Below, one piece after another: positions 50,735 to 59,778 of a stretch of 64,000 bases of DNA (position 1 is its first letter; every line of letters begins with the position of its first letter). The translations under genes were made by a program, and so were the position numbers. The stretch comes from Streptomyces sp. NRRL B-24484 (GTDB lineage Bacteria > Actinomycetota > Actinomycetes > Streptomycetales > Streptomycetaceae), in assembly GCF_000717715.1 (NCBI RefSeq), contig NZ_JOAI01000019.1, positions 90,928 to 154,927 on the forward strand, read 5' to 3'. The notes below the pieces were generated by a model. It saw only the letters and a program-made list of their open reading frames with translations. It made no database searches and was not told the DNA's origin.

Positions 50735-52543
50735 ATGTCCGTCACCCCGACCCGCCGGACCGTGCTCCGCAGTGCGGCGGTCGCCGCCGCACTGCCCGTG
50801 GCCGGCGGTCTTGCGACCGGCCCGGCCTCCGCTGCGCCGGCTGCCCACGGCACCACCGACCCGGCCGCCACGAACCTGGGCACCAACGTCCTGGTCTTCG
50901 ATCCCTCCATGGGCGACGCCGCGATCCAGGCCCGGGTCGACGCCGTGTTCAAGATCCAGGAGTCCAACCAGTTCGGCACCGAGCGGTACGCCCTCGCCTT
51001 CAAGCCGGGCACCTACAACGTCGACATCAACGTCGGCTTCTACACGCACGTGCTGGGCCTCGGCCAGCACCCCGACGACGTCGTGATCAACGGGCACGTC
51101 ACCGCCGACGCGCAGTGGTTCCAGGGCAACGGCACCCAGAACTTCTGGCGGGCCGCCGAGAACCTGTGCATCGTCCCGCCGGACGGCCTGGAGCGCTGGG
51201 CGGTCTCGCAGGCGGCCCCGATGCGCCGCACCCACGTCAAGGGCAACATGACGCTGTGGCCCAGCCCGCCCGGCAACCGCTGGTCCAGCGGCGGATTCCT
51301 CGCCGACAGCGTGGTGGACGGCCAGGTCGAGTCCGGCTCGCAGCAGCAGTGGCTGTCCCGCAACGACACCTTCGGCAGCTGGACGGGCGCCAACTGGAAC
51401 ATGGTCTTCGTCGGCACCCAGGGAGCTCCCGCCCAGAGCTTCCCCAGCCCGCCGATGACCACGGTCGACCGGACCCCGGTCGTCCGGGAGAAGCCGTTCC
51501 TCACCGTGGACGCCCACGGCTCGTACCGCGTCTTCGTCCCCGCCCTGCGCCGCAACTCCACCGGCACGACCTGGGCCTCCGGCAAGGCCGCCGGGCACAG
51601 CATCCCGCTCTCCGCGTTCCACGTGGCCCGCCCCGGCGACTCCGCCAGAACCCTCAACCGCGCCCTCTCCCAGGGCCGGCACCTGCTGTTCACCCCGGGC
51701 ATCTACAAGCTCTCCGACCCCCTGCAGGTGTCCCGGCCCGGGACGGTCCTGCTCGGCCTGGGCCTGGCCACCCTGCAGGCCGTCGACGGGAACTCGCTGG
51801 TCGAGGTCGCCGACGTGGACGACGTCTCCGTGGCGGGCCTGCTCCTGGAGGCCGCCTCGGCGGGCTCCCCGGTGCTGCTCCGGGTCGGCGACGGCCGCAG
51901 CCGGCGGAACCACTCCGGCCGCCCCACCGCGCTCTTCGACGTCTTCGCCCGCGTCGGCGGGGTCGTGCCGGGCGGCACCGAGGTCGCCATCCGGATCGAC
52001 AGCAACGACGTGATCGTCGACCACATCTGGGTCTGGCGCGCGGACCACGGCCTCGACGGCAGCGTCGGCTGGTCGGTCAACCCGGCCGGCACCGGCTTCC
52101 TCGTCAACGGCGACCGGGTCACCACCTACGGCCTGTTCGTCGAGCACTTCCAGAAGTACGAGGTGCTCTGGAACGGCAACCACGGCCGCACGTACTTCTT
52201 CCAGAACGAGCACCCCTACGACGTCCCCACCCAGTCCGCCTGGGTCCACCACGGCACCCGCGGCTACGCCGCGTACAAGGTCGCCGACTCGGTGACCGAC
52301 CACCGGGCCTGGGGTCTGGGCAGCTACTGCTTCTTCAACCTGCAGGCCGACATCTACGCCGACCGCGCCTACGAGGTCCCCGACACCCCCGGCGTCGTCC
52401 TCACCGACCTGATGACCGTCTGCCTCAACGGCCCCGGTGGCGGAGGCATCCTGCACTGCGTCAACGCCAGCGGCGACCCGGTGCAGAACGGGTTCGGCAC
52501 CTACTTCATGAAGGGCTACTCGAACGGCGTCGCGACCGTCTGA
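50735..52543 (+). CDS. Tat-exported right-handed beta-helix protein (GH55-like or related)
   Basis: 602 residues from the ATG at 50735 (AGGGAGAG upstream). Twin-arginine signal: TRRTVLRSAAVAAALPVAGG, cleavage near SAAPA at about 32-35. The mature part has repeated beta-helix rungs (NVLVFDPSMGDAAIQARVDA, ALAFKPGTYNVDINVGFYTH, ILLEAASAG-type turns, IVDHIWVWRADHG, FLVNGDRVTTYGLFVEHFQK). Similar streptomycete proteins are annotated as adenylyl cyclase or coagulation-factor 5/8 proteins, but the rung pattern suggests a polysaccharide-acting beta-helix such as GH55 (inference). The upstream LacI-like palindrome agrees with a sugar-regulated secreted enzyme. Confidence 0.75.
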   Translation: MSVTPTRRTVLRSAAVAAALPVAGGLATGPASAAPAAHGTTDPAATNLGTNVLVFDPSMGDAAIQARVDAVFKIQESNQFGTERYALAFKPGTYNVDINVGFYTHVLGLGQHPDDVVINGHVTADAQWFQGNGTQNFWRAAENLCIVPPDGLERWAVSQAAPMRRTHVKGNMTLWPSPPGNRWSSGGFLADSVVDGQVESGSQQQWLSRNDTFGSWTGANWNMVFVGTQGAPAQSFPSPPMTTVDRTPVVREKPFLTVDAHGSYRVFVPALRRNSTGTTWASGKAAGHSIPLSAFHVARPGDSARTLNRALSQGRHLLFTPGIYKLSDPLQVSRPGTVLLGLGLATLQAVDGNSLVEVADVDDVSVAGLLLEAASAGSPVLLRVGDGRSRRNHSGRPTALFDVFARVGGVVPGGTEVAIRIDSNDVIVDHIWVWRADHGLDGSVGWSVNPAGTGFLVNGDRVTTYGLFVEHFQKYEVLWNGNHGRTYFFQNEHPYDVPTQSAWVHHGTRGYAAYKVADSVTDHRAWGLGSYCFFNLQADIYADRAYEVPDTPGVVLTDLMTVCLNGPGGGGILHCVNASGDPVQNGFGTYFMKGYSNGVATV

Positions 52544-52598
52544 CCCGCCACCGGGGCGGGTGCCGCATCTCCCGGCCCCGCCCCGGTGAGCACCCTCG

Positions 52599-52636
52599 CG
52601 CTGCGGCCCGCCCGGACGTCCGGGCGGGCCGCAGCG
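52599..52636. terminator. 38-bp perfect palindrome between convergent genes
   Basis: Half-arm CGCTGCGGCCCGCCCGGAC followed directly by its exact complement, with no loop base. It separates the convergent genes ending at 52543 and 52650, so it should terminate both. Cruciform extrusion is possible. Confidence 0.75.
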
Positions 52637-52649
52637 GGTGAGCCCCGGC

Positions 52650-53702
52650 TCACCCGGAGGCGTCCTCGTCGCCCCCCGACTCCGCCGTCGGCCCCGCGTG
52701 GTGGGGGAGGGCCCGGCCGGGGGCCGCGGTCCACGTGCGGGAGAGGCGGTCGACGCCGAACCCGCTGATCAGCAGGCGTTCCTTGCGGTTTCCGGTGAGC
52801 AGTTGGCTCCACGGAACGAAGCCGCCGTCGCCGACCTCCGTCGGGTGGCCGCCGACCGTGGCCCAGATCTTGAAGCAGATGCCGGTGTAGTAGCCGCGTC
52901 CGGAGCTCCGGTCGGGATCCTCGGACACCCGGACCCCCGGCAGCCCGGCGAGGTCGTGGCGCACCCGTTCCAGGGCCGGCCCGGCCGCGTCCTCCAGCAG
53001 GGTCAGCCGGATCCGGGTGTCCTGTGCCCCGAGGTCGGCCATCGCCCGGGCGGCGAACCGCAGGTGCTCGGCCAGGTGCCGGCGCTCGAAGCTCCGGTCG
53101 CCGGTGTCCCGGCCGGCGGTCACCAGGCCGAAGAGCTGGAAGTGGGCGAGGTCCGTCGGCCCGGCGAAGCGTTGCGCGCGGACCACTCGTTGACCGGCCG
53201 CCAGCCGCACCGGTGCGTTCGACCGCGGGTCGGCGGCCAGGGCCAGGGAACGCCGGTGCGAGGCCTCCAGGGCCAGCGCATTCGTCGGATCGGCGGCCAC
53301 CTCGCTGCCGCGCACGGTCGCGATCACCTTCCGCGGGTCGACGGTCGCCACGGCCGAGTGCGCGGCCAGCGGCACGACCGGGGCGAGCACCGGGACCTCG
53401 AAACCGTCGGGCAACGCCGACAGCAGCACGTCCTCGGTGCGGCGCAGCGCGGCGAACCCGACCGGCGCCGGGGCCACGAACCGGTCACTGCGGTAGCGCC
53501 GCATCACCTCGGCCGGCGAGACCCGGTCCGCCCGGCGCCGGAACACCTCCAGCAGCAGTGTGGTCAGGTCGGCGCCCGACATCCCGTCGGCCAGCAGTTC
53601 CACCAGTCCCGGTGCGCCGGCCCGGGCCAGGACCCGACGCAACGCGGGACTGATCGGAGCGTCGTCGGTGGGGCCGTCGGAGGCATCGCGCGTCATGGAC
53701 AT
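52650..53702 (-). CDS. Histidyl-tRNA synthetase/HisZ-like paralogue
   Basis: 350 residues (ATG at 53702; second ATG at 53696). The C-terminal part follows the class II HisRS core: GRGYYTGICFKIWATVGG resembles the HisA-type RGLDYYTxxxFE motif, VGDGGFVPW the GGGRYD motif, and LISGFGVDRLSRTW motif 3 (GFGxGxxRL). The N-terminal two thirds fit the adenylation core (VMRRYRSDRFVAPAPVGFAA, FQLFGLVTAGRDTGD). Key His-recognition residues look altered and no anticodon domain is present, so it is unlikely to charge tRNA. It could be a HisZ-like allosteric subunit or a specialised amino-acid-activating enzyme. No hisG is nearby. Confidence 0.65.
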   Translation of the reverse strand: MSMTRDASDGPTDDAPISPALRRVLARAGAPGLVELLADGMSGADLTTLLLEVFRRRADRVSPAEVMRRYRSDRFVAPAPVGFAALRRTEDVLLSALPDGFEVPVLAPVVPLAAHSAVATVDPRKVIATVRGSEVAADPTNALALEASHRRSLALAADPRSNAPVRLAAGQRVVRAQRFAGPTDLAHFQLFGLVTAGRDTGDRSFERRHLAEHLRFAARAMADLGAQDTRIRLTLLEDAAGPALERVRHDLAGLPGVRVSEDPDRSSGRGYYTGICFKIWATVGGHPTEVGDGGFVPWSQLLTGNRKERLLISGFGVDRLSRTWTAAPGRALPHHAGPTAESGGDEDASG

Positions 53703-53850
53703 CGAGTATCACGGGCCGGAGATCGGCCGGGCCAGCGCGTTTCTGACGCCGTGCCGGACGCGTCGGCCGGTGCGCGCCCTGCGCCGCCGGCAGCCCCGGG
53801 CGGCGGGCCCGTTACAGTGGGCCGCCGTCGGCCGAGGTGGGGAGACCGGG

Positions 53851-54819
53851 ATGAGCCGTAGGACGCCGCCGCGTCCGGAGGATCCTGCGTCCGTCCTGCC
53901 GGAGCTGGCCGGTCACGGCCGTACCGCCACCCGGCTGCACCCGCGTCCCGGTTCGCCCGGTGTCGGCGACAGTTCGGTCTCCGGCCCGCTGCTGTGGCCG
54001 GCGGACGAACCGTGGCCGACCTGCACCGAGCCGCACCCGCGCGGCCACGGGTACCTCCTGCGCGACGCCGAGCGGCGGCGCACCGAGCTGTACGGCCCGC
54101 CCCGGCGGCGCGTCTCGCCCGAGGGCCGGCTGGTCCCGTTCCACCCGATGCCGCACGCGCTGCACCGCCCCGACCTCGCCGACACCGACCCCGTCCCGCT
54201 GCTGGCGGTCGCCCAGCTGTACCGGCGGGACGTGCCCGACCTGCCGGCCGGTCCCGACGGCTGCGACCTGCTGCAGGTCCTCTGGTGCCCGTTCTCCCTC
54301 CACGGGCCGGACCAAGTGGAGCTGGAGCCCCGGCTGTACTGGCGGCGCAGCGAAGAGGTCCGCGAGGTCCTCGCTCCGGCGCCCCGGCCGGAGGTCGTCG
54401 GGGCGGGACCGGTACTGACCGGGCCGTGCGTCCTGCACCCCGAGCGGATCACCGAGTACCCCGACCTCCCGGCGCTGCCCGAGGCGCTCGCCGGACGCCT
54501 GACCGGGGCGGACGCCGAACGGTACCGGACCGCGCTGTCCGTGGCACCCGGCTGGAAGGCGGGCGGCTACCCGTACCGGCACCGGACGAGCCCGCCGCCG
54601 GACCGGTGCGGCTGCGGGGCGGCCCTGACCCTCCTGCTGGCCGCGACCCACGGCGAGTGGGACCCGGACGACCCGACCTGGCAGCCCGTCGAGGACCGGC
54701 CGGGTCGGGTGCGGCTGAACGCGCCGACCGGGTTCGGCGTCTGCGACGGGTCGACGGTCCAGATCTTCGTCTGCGCCGACGACCCCTCGCATCCCCACCT
54801 CACCTGGACGCACCTGTGA
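53851..54819 (+). CDS. DUF1963-like (YwqG-type) protein
   Basis: 322 residues from the ATG at 53851 (GAGGTGGGGAGA upstream). SSVSGPLLWPADEPWPTCTE near 47-66 and VPLLAVAQLYRRDVPDLPAG are the DUF1963 signatures. The C-terminus has CGCGAALTLLLAATHGEWDP and a VQIFVCADDPSHPHLTW close, where the family has its final strand with Cys/His. A TTACAGT about 40 bp upstream may be the -10. Function unknown; such proteins are often linked to toxin-immunity or general stress settings. Confidence 0.8.
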   Translation: MSRRTPPRPEDPASVLPELAGHGRTATRLHPRPGSPGVGDSSVSGPLLWPADEPWPTCTEPHPRGHGYLLRDAERRRTELYGPPRRRVSPEGRLVPFHPMPHALHRPDLADTDPVPLLAVAQLYRRDVPDLPAGPDGCDLLQVLWCPFSLHGPDQVELEPRLYWRRSEEVREVLAPAPRPEVVGAGPVLTGPCVLHPERITEYPDLPALPEALAGRLTGADAERYRTALSVAPGWKAGGYPYRHRTSPPPDRCGCGAALTLLLAATHGEWDPDDPTWQPVEDRPGRVRLNAPTGFGVCDGSTVQIFVCADDPSHPHLTWTHL

Positions 54820-54854
54820 ACGCCCGGACGTGAACGGCGCGGGCCCCGTGCCGC

Positions 54855-54903
54855 CCGTCGTCCGTCGCCCGTCGCCCGTCGCCCGTCGTCCGTCGTCCGT
54901 TGC
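54855..54903. repeat. Seven 7-bp tandem repeats (CCGTCGY)
   Basis: CCGTCGT, CCGTCGC three times, CCGTCGT twice, CCGTTGC, between two convergent genes. Confidence 0.85.
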
Positions 54904-54916
54904 TCCTGAGCCGCAC

Positions 54917-55849
54917 TCACCTGCTGCGGTGGTCGTTGGGTGCGAGGCGGGGCCCGAAGCGCGGTGCACGGACGCCGAGGGTGCGGATGAGGCGGCAGAC
55001 GCGGTGGCGGTGGCCGGCATAGGGGGCGAGGAGTTCGAGCATCTCCTCGTCGGTGCCGCGCGGCTTACCGGCGAGGGCCCAGGCCACGGTGTTCGGGAGG
55101 TGGAGGTCGCCGACGGAGACCGCGTCCGGGTCGCCGTTGCAGCGTTGCAGGGTCTCGGCCGCGGTCCACGGCCCGATCCCGGGCACGTGCACCAGCCGGG
55201 CCGCCGCCTCGGCGCCGGTCATGGCGGACGCCTCCTCCAGCCGCGGCGCGAGCCGCACCGCGCGGAGGATCGTCCCGGTGCGCTTCGCGTCCACGCCCGC
55301 ACGGTGCCAGGTCCACGACGGCACCAGCGCCCACTCCCGCGCCGACGGCGGTGCCACCAGGCCGAGTTCCGCACCGGGCCCCGGCGCCGCCGTGCCGTGA
55401 CGGCGCACCAGGTACCGCCAGGCGCGGTGCGCCTCGGTCACGGTGACCTTCTGCTCCAGCACGGCCGGTACCAGCGCGTCCATCACGAGCCCGGTCGCGC
55501 CCAGCCGCAGCCCGGGGTTGCGGCGCTGGACGTCCCGCAGCCCGCCCGGCGGCAGCACCAGGCCGTCCGGTTCGTCGTTCGCGCCGAGCAGCACCGGCAG
55601 CTGCTCCAGCAGCCAGTCCGCGCCAGGCCCCCACGCCGTCGCGGCGACGGTCCCGTCGGCCGGCCGCGCCTCGATCCGCAGCGTCCCGAGGCCTGCCGGG
55701 GTTCGCGACGCCCGCCACACCGTGGCCGCGTCCAGGCGGATCGTCGGGTCCCCGGCCCCGCGGCGCAGCGGTGCGACCACCGCGGGCAGGTCGAGCGCGT
55801 ACGGCGGGCACCACGTCCGCGAGCGTGCTGCGCCGTCCACCGCTCTCAC
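54917..55849 (-). CDS. AlkA-like DNA-3-methyladenine glycosylase (HhH-GPD)
   Basis: 310 residues using the GTG at 55849; GTGs further upstream are possible, and the ribosome site is weak. N-terminal AlkA-like strand domain (about 1-110), then HhH-GPD: VMDALVPAVLEQKVTVTEAH, the hairpin RLVHVPGIGPWTAAETLQRC and catalytic Asp in AVSVGDLHLPN. It excises alkylated bases by the base-excision route. It lies back to back with the dnaE2-type gene, about 440 bp away, so the two repair genes may share control. Confidence 0.85.
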   Translation of the reverse strand: MRAVDGAARSRTWCPPYALDLPAVVAPLRRGAGDPTIRLDAATVWRASRTPAGLGTLRIEARPADGTVAATAWGPGADWLLEQLPVLLGANDEPDGLVLPPGGLRDVQRRNPGLRLGATGLVMDALVPAVLEQKVTVTEAHRAWRYLVRRHGTAAPGPGAELGLVAPPSAREWALVPSWTWHRAGVDAKRTGTILRAVRLAPRLEEASAMTGAEAAARLVHVPGIGPWTAAETLQRCNGDPDAVSVGDLHLPNTVAWALAGKPRGTDEEMLELLAPYAGHRHRVCRLIRTLGVRAPRFGPRLAPNDHRSR

Positions 55850-56190
55850 CGCCAGGCCCGTCCCGTTCGACGCCACCGCGGTCCGGTGGCACCGGGGCAC
55901 CCTACGCGACCGGCCCGACAGCAGCCGCCGACTGCGGCCCGGCACCGGGCCGGCGAGGGCTTCGGTCCGGCCACGGGATCGCAACAGGTGGGGCCGCCGG
56001 CCGCCTCGCACGTCCGCAGGGCTGCTCGCCCGCTCCACCGTGTCGAGGGCCGCCGGCCGCAGATCCGGCGGTGCCTCGGGTCCGGCCGGTCACTCGTGGA
56101 CGCGGGCTGTGCCGAGCCGGGCGTCCCAGGCACCGCGCGAGCAGGGGTGCCGGAACGGCGCGTCGAACGGTTTCCCGGCAGCGGCACGCC

Positions 56191-56208
56191 GTGCGAAGTT
56201 ATTCGCAC
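56191..56208. promoter_or_regulatory. Dyad GTGCGAA-GTTA-TTCGCAC upstream of dnaE2
   Basis: Perfect 7-bp arms, followed by AAATATTCGAAC and TACGCT (56227-56232), a likely -10. CGAA/TTCG half sites recall the actinobacterial SOS box (CGAAC-N4-GTTCG), but the spacing is two bases short. TCGAAC also occurs at 56163. SOS-type control is plausible but unproven. Confidence 0.5.
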
Positions 56209-56289
56209 AAATATTCGAACAGAGGCTACGCTGGTGGGACGGAGGGATTCCGGATCGGCGGGGGGCGAGGGAGCAAGGAGGCGCCGCGC

Positions 56290-59200
56290 GTGTTCACGCA
56301 TCTGCACGTGGCCTCGGGCTACTCGGCCCGCTACGGCGCGAGCCTGCCCGCGGCCCTCGCCGAACGGGCGGCCGCGTACGAGCTGGGCGCCCTCGCGCTG
56401 ACCGACCGCGACACGGTCGCCGGCGCGGTCCGCTTCGCGAACGCCTGCGCTGCCGCGGGCATCCGGCCGATCTTCGGCGCCGACCTCGCGGTTCCGCTGC
56501 TCGACGCCGCAGCCACCGGTCGAACGGGCCGTCCCGGCGGCGGCGCTGCCACGGCGGGGGAGCGGCGGCGGACCCCGGCCCGCGGCGGAGCCTTCGTCGA
56601 CGAGTCCGCGCCGCGCGTCACCCTGCTCGCCCGGGACCGGACGGGATGGGCGAACCTGTGCGCCCTGATCACCGCCGGGTGGGCCGCCCGCGCCGAGCGC
56701 GGCGGCGGCCGGCCGGTCGTCCCCTGGGAGGCGATCGCGCAGCACGCCGAGGGCCTGACCGTCCTGCTCGGACCCACCTCCCAGCCCCTGCGGGCGCTGG
56801 CCACCGGCCGCCCGGACACCGCGACCGAACTCCTCGCCCCCTGGCGCGAGGCCTTCGGCCCGCACCTGCGCCTGGAGGCCGTCCACCACCGCCGCACCGG
56901 CACCGGCCCCGGCTCGCTGCGCCTCGCGGCCCGCACGGTCGGCCTCGCCGCGGACCTCGACCTGCTCGCCGTGATCACCAACGCCGTCCGCTACCTCGAT
57001 CCGGCCCAGTCGAGGGTCGCGGACGTCCTGGATTCGGCCCGGCTGCTGGTGCCGATCCGGCCGGGCCGGACCTGCAACGGCGAGCGCACCCTGAAGGACC
57101 ACCGCGAGATGGCGACGCTGGCCGAGGAGGTCGCCCGCGCGGCAGGGCAGAAGCACGGCGGGGCGGCGCACCTGCTCGCCGCGACGGCTCGCACTGCCTC
57201 GGACTGCCGCCTCGACCCCGTCTCCGACCTCGGCATCGGGCAGGTGCACTTCCCCGAGGAACACGTGGTCGGCGTCGCCCCCGGCACCTCCGCCCGGGTG
57301 CTGCGCGACCGCTGCGACGCCGCGATGGTCCGGCACGGCTACGACCGCAGCCCCACCATGCGCACCCGCCTGGAAGAAGAGCTGAGGGTCGTCAACACGC
57401 TCGGCTGGCCCACGTACTTCCTGACGGTCGCCCGGGTCGTCGACGACGTGAAGGAGATGGGCATCCGCGTCCAGGCCCGCGGGTCCGGCGCGGGCTCCCT
57501 GGTCGTCCACCTGCTCGGCATCTCGACCGCGAACCCGCTCGACCACGACCTGATCATGGAGCGCTTCCTCAACCTCCGCCGCAAGAGCCTGCCGGACATC
57601 GACATCGACGTGGAGTCCGCCCGCCGCCCGGAGGTCTACCGGCGGATCATGGCCCGCTACGGCACCGAACGCGTCTGCACCCTGTCCATGCCGGAGACCT
57701 ACCGCGCCCGCCACGCCATCCGCGACACCGGCCTCGCCCTCGGCCTGCCTCCGGACGAGGTCGGCCGCCTCGCCAAGGCCTTCCCGCACATCACCGCCCG
57801 CTCGATCCGGACGGCGCTCGCCGAGCTCCCCGAGCTCGGCAACGTCCGCGAGCAGGCCCACCGCTACGGTGCGCTGTTCGACCTCGCCGAAGGCCTCGAC
57901 GCGCTGCCCCGCGGCACCGCCATGCACCCCTGCGGCGTCATCCTCTCCAACGACAGCCTGCTGCGGCGCACCCCCGTGGTGCCGACCCCCACCGAGGGCT
58001 TCCCCGCGATGCAGTTCGACAAGGAGGACGTGGAGCCGGACGGCCTCGGGCTGCTGAAGCTCGACGTCCTCGGAGTCCGGATGCAGAGCAGCACGGCGTA
58101 CGCCGTCCAGGAGATCGAACGCACCACCGGCGAGCGGATCGACCTCGACGACCGCACCGCCGTGCCGCTCACCGACCCGAAGGCCTTCGAACTGCTGCGC
58201 AGCGGAGAGAACCTGGGCGTCTTCCAGCTGGAGTCGCCGGGCCAGCTCGACCTCGCCGGCCGGCTCCAGCCGGAGACCTTCGACGACCTGGTCGCCGAGA
58301 TCAGCCTCTTCCGCCCCGGTCCCGTCCAGGCCGACATGATCCGCCCGTTCCTCCTCGGCCGGCACGGCACCAAACCCGTCGGCTACCCCCACCCCGACCT
58401 CGAACCCGTGCTGCGTCCCACCTACGGCGTGGTCATCTTCAACGAGCAGCTGATCAAGGTGTTCGCCATCCTGACCCGCTCGGACCTGGCGATGGGGGAG
58501 GAGGCCCGCTGCGCGCTGGCCCAACCGGAGCGGCTGCCGAAGCTGGAGGCCTGGTACCGGCGGCGCGCCACCGCGGCCGGCTACCCCGGGGCCGTCGTCG
58601 ACGGCGTCTGGACGATGATCGCGAACATGGGGGCGTACGGCTTCGCCAAGAGCCACGCCGTCGCGTTCGCCCTGACCACCCTGCAGTCCGCCTGGCTCAA
58701 GGCGCACTTCCCGGCGCCGTTCTACGCCGGGCTGCTGGAGCACGACCCCGGCATGTACCCCAAGCGCCTCGTCCTCGCTGACGCGCGGCGCCGCGGCGTG
58801 GCCGTCCTGCCCATCGACGTCCAGCACTCCGCCGCGACGTACCGCACCGAGCAGCTCCCGGACGGCCGGCTCGGCCTGCGCGTCTCCCTCGCGGACGTGC
58901 ACGGGATGACCGAGGAGACCGCCGAACGGATCGACGCCTGCCGCCCGTACAGCGACCTCGCGGACTTCTGGGCCCGCGCCCGCCCCGGCCTGCCGATCGC
59001 CGAACGCCTCGCCCGGATCGGCGCCCTCGACGCCCTCGCCCCCGGGGCGCACCGCCGCGAACTCCTGCTGCAGATCGACGAACTGCACCGCCGGCACCGC
59101 ACCGCCACGATCCCGGCGCAGCTCGTCCTCGCACCCCCGGCCGCCCCGGCACCGGGTTCGACCGGCCTGCCGGTGATGAACGCGACCGAGGAGACGGCGG

Positions 59201-59769
59201 CCGAACTCGAGGTCATCGGCATGGACGCGAGCCGGCACCTCATGGAGCCCTTCCACCCGCTGCTCGCCGAACTCGGCGTCACCCCCGCCCACCTGCTGAA
59301 GGACCACCGGGAGGGCGAGACCGTGCTGGTGGCGGGGGCGAAGGTCGCCATCCAGACCCCGCCGATGCGCTCCGGCCGCCGCACGATCTTCGTCTCCCTG
59401 GACGACGGCTCCCAAGGGGACGCCGGCCAGGTCGACCTCACCTACTTCGACGACACCCACGCCCGGGCCGCCTACCCGCTGTTCCACCACTTCCTGATCC
59501 TCGCCCGCGGCACCGTCTCCCGCCGCGGCAGGTCCGTCACGGTCATCGGCAGCTGCGCCTGGAACCTCCAGGAGGTTGCCGACGCGCACGCCGCCGGCGG
59601 CACCACCGCCGTCCGCGACTACCTCGTCCGCACCGCCGCTGCCGCCGTCGACGGCCCGGACGCGACCGGCAGCGGTGGCGGCCCGCGCGGCGGTGCGCCG
59701 GCCGGGGACGGCCGCCGCGGGGGCGGCGCCGGACGGCTCTGGCGCGCCAGCCCCGGTTCGGCGGGGTGA
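56290..59769 (+). CDS. dnaE2: Error-prone DNA polymerase III alpha subunit (DnaE2 type)
   Basis: 1159 residues from the GTG at 56290, preceded by a perfect AAGGAGG. PHP domain 1-about 280 is degenerate: HLHVASGYS lacks the second His of HxHSxYS, and TDRD replaces TDHD. The Pol III palm is intact, with catalytic D436, D438 (LPDIDIDVESA) and D592 (LLKLDVLGV). FKSHAVAFALTTLQSAWLK is the C-terminal-finger region. A tudor/OB module follows (TVLVAGAKVAIQTPPMRSGR). DnaE2 with ImuB performs translesion synthesis after damage. ImuB-like genes follow at 60263 and 60699. Confidence 0.9.
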   Translation: MFTHLHVASGYSARYGASLPAALAERAAAYELGALALTDRDTVAGAVRFANACAAAGIRPIFGADLAVPLLDAAATGRTGRPGGGAATAGERRRTPARGGAFVDESAPRVTLLARDRTGWANLCALITAGWAARAERGGGRPVVPWEAIAQHAEGLTVLLGPTSQPLRALATGRPDTATELLAPWREAFGPHLRLEAVHHRRTGTGPGSLRLAARTVGLAADLDLLAVITNAVRYLDPAQSRVADVLDSARLLVPIRPGRTCNGERTLKDHREMATLAEEVARAAGQKHGGAAHLLAATARTASDCRLDPVSDLGIGQVHFPEEHVVGVAPGTSARVLRDRCDAAMVRHGYDRSPTMRTRLEEELRVVNTLGWPTYFLTVARVVDDVKEMGIRVQARGSGAGSLVVHLLGISTANPLDHDLIMERFLNLRRKSLPDIDIDVESARRPEVYRRIMARYGTERVCTLSMPETYRARHAIRDTGLALGLPPDEVGRLAKAFPHITARSIRTALAELPELGNVREQAHRYGALFDLAEGLDALPRGTAMHPCGVILSNDSLLRRTPVVPTPTEGFPAMQFDKEDVEPDGLGLLKLDVLGVRMQSSTAYAVQEIERTTGERIDLDDRTAVPLTDPKAFELLRSGENLGVFQLESPGQLDLAGRLQPETFDDLVAEISLFRPGPVQADMIRPFLLGRHGTKPVGYPHPDLEPVLRPTYGVVIFNEQLIKVFAILTRSDLAMGEEARCALAQPERLPKLEAWYRRRATAAGYPGAVVDGVWTMIANMGAYGFAKSHAVAFALTTLQSAWLKAHFPAPFYAGLLEHDPGMYPKRLVLADARRRGVAVLPIDVQHSAATYRTEQLPDGRLGLRVSLADVHGMTEETAERIDACRPYSDLADFWARARPGLPIAERLARIGALDALAPGAHRRELLLQIDELHRRHRTATIPAQLVLAPPAAPAPGSTGLPVMNATEETAAELEVIGMDASRHLMEPFHPLLAELGVTPAHLLKDHREGETVLVAGAKVAIQTPPMRSGRRTIFVSLDDGSQGDAGQVDLTYFDDTHARAAYPLFHHFLILARGTVSRRGRSVTVIGSCAWNLQEVADAHAAGGTTAVRDYLVRTAAAAVDGPDATGSGGGPRGGAPAGDGRRGGGAGRLWRASPGSAG

Positions 59770-59778
59770 GGCAGGTCC

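Noticed and set aside
56191..56208. Canonical LexA SOS box
   Set aside because: CGAA and TTCG are separated by 4 rather than 6 bases; recorded only as an SOS-like dyad.
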